Shown here piece after piece: positions 12,744 to 14,898 of a DNA stretch of 14,898 bases (position 1 is the first letter of the stretch; each line of letters starts with the position of its first letter). The translations under genes and the position numbers were made by a program. The notes under the pieces are model-generated. The model saw only the letters and a program-made list of their open reading frames with translations, made no database searches and was not told the origin of the DNA. This DNA is from an uncultured Oscillospiraceae bacterium (GTDB lineage Bacteria > Bacillota > Clostridia > Oscillospirales > Oscillospiraceae): positions 1 to 14,898 of the forward strand of contig CAKUKL010000012.1 of assembly GCA_934662925.1 (NCBI GenBank). The letters are read 5' to 3'.

Positions 12744-14402
12744 TTATACCTTCTTCTTCCCCACGCAGCGGTTGAATACGAGAAGCGCCGCGGTGGTGAT
12801 AAGGACGCACAGCACCGCCATGGCCATGCCGAGGGACACGCTGCCCTGCTCAAACTCGCGGTTGATATACGTGGAGACCACCAGCGTATTGGGCGGTGCG
12901 ATGAGGCTGGCGGTTACCAGCTCCCGGAAGGCGATGATGAAGATCATCATCCATCCCGCAAAGATGCCCCGGGAGATCATGGGCAGGGTCACGCGGCGGA
13001 ACACATAGGCCGACGAGCCGCCGAACACGCGGCCCGCCTGCAAAAGATTGTCGTTGATCTGGGTAAAGGCAGAGGTGACATACTGCACCGTGTACGGCAG
13101 ATACAGCACCACATACGCCAGCACCATGATGCCGATGGTGTTGTAGATCGGGAGCACCTTGTAGATCGCGTTCCAGAACAGCATAATGCCGATGACCAGC
13201 ACGATGCTGGGCAGCATTTCGGGCAGCAGGCTGATGCCCTCGAGGGCCTTTTTGAGAAAGCCTTTCGCCTTGCGCACGGCGACCACCACCGCCGTGCCGA
13301 TGACGGAGCAGATGGTGGCGGAGGACACGGCGAGGAACAGGCTCTTCCAGATGGAAGCGAGGGCCTTGGGCGTGGTCAGCAGCTCCTTATAGTGGTCAAG
13401 GGTGAAGTTCCCGGCGGCAAGGCCGTAGCCCCGCAGCTTGATGAGCGAGGTGGAGATGATGGAAAAATACGGCACGCCGATGGCCACCAGCACCACAAGA
13501 AGCACCCACAGCCATGCACCGATCTGCCCGACAGCGGACAGCTTTGTCTGTGCCGGACGGCTGCCCTTGCCGCTGACCAGACGGTAGCTGTTTTTGCTCG
13601 TAATATAGTTCTGCATCAGCCACATGGCCATACAGATGCAGACCAGAATGGAGGACAGGCTGGCCGAGCGGCCAAAGTCGATGGGCGCGGTGGTGGAGTA
13701 GCGGTGAATGTCGGTGGTGAACACGTAGAACCCGATGCGCCGCCCCAGTGTGTAGGGTGTGCCGTATTCAGACATGGTCTTGACGAACACCAGCAGCGCC
13801 CCGATGGCATAGTTGCCGGTCAGCAGCGGGGCAAAAATTTTCCGCAGCCGCATTCCGAAGCCCGCGCCGAACACCGCACCGCTTTCCTCAAGACTTGCCG
13901 GAATATTCAGCATGGCGTTTTTCAGCATGGTCATGAGGAACGGGAACACGTGCAGGCTCATCACCAGCACCAGCCCTCCGAAGCAAAAAAAGCCCTCCGA
14001 CCACGAGCCGGTGGCGGGAAAAAGCTGCTGGAACAGTCCCTTTTTCTGCATGAACAGGATCCAGCCCATGGACGCGATGTACGGCGGCGTCATGAACGGG
14101 ATCATGAAGATGATATCCAGCCAGCTGTGCTTTTTGAACTGGGTTCGTGCCAGCAGATACGCCGTCGGCACAGCGATGACCGTCGAGCACAGCACAACGC
14201 ATACACCCAGCAGCAAAGAGTTGCAGACGGTCTGTACATTTTCAGACCCTGCGATGGTCTGCCACGCCTGATACAGGTCAAGGCGGCCATCTACGATGAC
14301 CGCCTTGGCGAAAACTGTGATCAGAGGGCAGAGAATCAAGCCGGTCAGAAGCACCAGCAGCAGTGCCAGCGGTAGATTCTTTTTCAGATCGATTTGTCTC
14401 AT
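12744..14402 (-). CDS. ABC transporter permease, fused double domain, Fe(III)/2-aminoethylphosphonate type
   Basis: 552 aa with about twelve transmembrane helices in two homologous halves, as in FbpB-like permeases where one chain supplies both membrane domains. Each half has the cytoplasmic coupling (EAA) loop: IPASLEESGAVFGAGFGM (167-184) and INDNLLQAGRVFGGSSAY (449-466), each followed by a (L/I)P motif or equivalent. These transporters import ferric iron, thiamine or 2-aminoethylphosphonate; sequence alone does not separate them here. GGAGGG lies a few bases before the ATG at 14400-14402, and the solute-binding protein gene ends 15 bases upstream. No ATP-binding subunit is in the window; it should lie upstream of the binding-protein gene or elsewhere. 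Confidence 0.92.
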   Translation of the reverse strand: MRQIDLKKNLPLALLLVLLTGLILCPLITVFAKAVIVDGRLDLYQAWQTIAGSENVQTVCNSLLLGVCVVLCSTVIAVPTAYLLARTQFKKHSWLDIIFMIPFMTPPYIASMGWILFMQKKGLFQQLFPATGSWSEGFFCFGGLVLVMSLHVFPFLMTMLKNAMLNIPASLEESGAVFGAGFGMRLRKIFAPLLTGNYAIGALLVFVKTMSEYGTPYTLGRRIGFYVFTTDIHRYSTTAPIDFGRSASLSSILVCICMAMWLMQNYITSKNSYRLVSGKGSRPAQTKLSAVGQIGAWLWVLLVVLVAIGVPYFSIISTSLIKLRGYGLAAGNFTLDHYKELLTTPKALASIWKSLFLAVSSATICSVIGTAVVVAVRKAKGFLKKALEGISLLPEMLPSIVLVIGIMLFWNAIYKVLPIYNTIGIMVLAYVVLYLPYTVQYVTSAFTQINDNLLQAGRVFGGSSAYVFRRVTLPMISRGIFAGWMMIFIIAFRELVTASLIAPPNTLVVSTYINREFEQGSVSLGMAMAVLCVLITTAALLVFNRCVGKKKV

Positions 14403-14417
14403 ATGCCCTCCGCTTTC

Positions 14418-14898
14418 TTACTTGCAGAGGCTGTTGAGCTTGGCTGCGGTGTCGGAAGCAACCTCCATCATTTTGTCCCAATCGGTCGTAATCTGGGGAA
14501 TATCGGAGAGGTTGGTGCGGCTGTCACACTGGATATCACTGCGGCCGGGCAGCAGATAGGCGTCAGCAACCAGCTTCTGTGCCTCGTCACTGAACAGGAA
14601 GTCCACAAAAGCCTTGGCGTTGTCCATGTTGGGGGCAGTCTTGAGGATCATGGCCGGACGGGGATTGACCACCGTGCCGGAGGCGGGATAGTAGATGTTC
14701 AGCGGCTCGCCCTTGGCCATGGAGGAATAGGCGTTGTAGTCCACGCCCGCGATCAGGATGCCCTTTTCGCCGGTGGTGACGGCTTCGAGCGCCGCCTTGT
14801 TCGCGCCGGGGACGGTCAGGCCGTTGTCGGCCCAGCTCTGCAGGATGGCTTCGCCGTCAGCCGTGCCGGTCACGAAGCCCGCGAGGAAGTCCTTGCAC
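14418..14898 (-). CDS. ABC transporter substrate-binding protein, C-terminal part
   Basis: The last 159 full codons are visible; the 5' part lies beyond the right edge. The fragment matches the C-terminal lobe of periplasmic-binding-fold proteins of the FutA/FbpA/2-aminoethylphosphonate group: GEKGILIAGVDYNAYSSMAKG (starting in the 40s of the fragment), then YYPASGTVVNPRPAMILKTA, AKAFVDFLFSDEAQKLV, LLPGRSDI and a tail that ends at the stop. The alternation of a hinge strand, the NPRPA segment and the DFLFSDEAQ helix is typical of this family. In Firmicutes it is expected to be a lipoprotein, but the lipobox is out of view. It is the first gene seen of the operon with the permease and the MBL-fold hydrolase. 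The ligand is not predictable from this part. Confidence 0.88.
   Translation of the reverse strand, partial: CKDFLAGFVTGTADGEAILQSWADNGLTVPGANKAALEAVTTGEKGILIAGVDYNAYSSMAKGEPLNIYYPASGTVVNPRPAMILKTAPNMDNAKAFVDFLFSDEAQKLVADAYLLPGRSDIQCDSRTNLSDIPQITTDWDKMMEVASDTAAKLNSLCK

Noticed and set aside
12699..14375. 558-codon plus-strand open frame across the permease gene
   Set aside because: It is antisense to a clear ABC permease, with His/Asp/Arg-rich composition and no recognisable motif.

Overview
This window looks like a chromosomal stretch from a moderately high-GC gut-type Clostridia (Firmicutes; Oscillospiraceae-like is my best guess). The signs are strong AGGAGG-type ribosome binding sites, compact operons, intrinsic terminators with U-tracts, and the gene families present. 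This placement is an inference from gene content; no taxonomic marker gene lies in the window.

Left edge (1-612): the first 27 codons of a large serine site-specific recombinase run off the edge on the minus strand. A 49-codon gene with a strong RBS precedes it, so a mobile element probably ends here. A gene-poor, AT-rich stretch follows, holding the terminator of the next operon. 613-4108 (minus): a three-gene operon in transcription order VTC-type polyphosphate polymerase, DUF4956 membrane protein, and CotH-family kinase with a signal peptide and a C-terminal membrane anchor. Its promoter carries 11-bp-spaced direct repeats typical of OmpR-family response regulators. 4187-5567 (minus): a second leftward operon with a 38-codon small ORF, a polytopic membrane protein (possibly DUF6796) and a clearly broken membrane-anchored SAM methyltransferase remnant, closed by a shared hairpin terminator.

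5645-6887 (plus): an ECF sigma factor and its overlapping membrane anti-sigma-like partner. 6900-8388 (minus): a MATE efflux gene with a consensus sigma-A promoter and an intrinsic terminator inside its leader, which suggests transcription attenuation. 8431-11668 (plus): a lipoprotein (DUF4358-like), an MBOAT O-acyltransferase and a DHHW/AlgX-like protein, a cassette expected to acetylate a cell-surface glycan. 11678-14898 (minus): an ABC uptake operon of the Fe(III)/2-aminoethylphosphonate type (partial solute-binding protein, fused double permease) with a translationally coupled beta-CASP-like metallo-beta-lactamase-fold hydrolase.

Two points stand out. First, GCCCGACA-N15-TCGTAT occurs at identical spacing upstream of both the ECF sigma operon and the lipoprotein-MBOAT-DHHW operon. 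This fits an ECF promoter (-35, N16, CGTA) and suggests that the sigma factor controls itself and a surface-acetylation cassette, by analogy with sigma-V/OatA-type envelope-stress responses. Second, the VTC-DUF4956-CotH module couples a predicted polyphosphate polymerase to a predicted exported protein kinase under a response-regulator-like promoter; the biochemical link between them is not defined.
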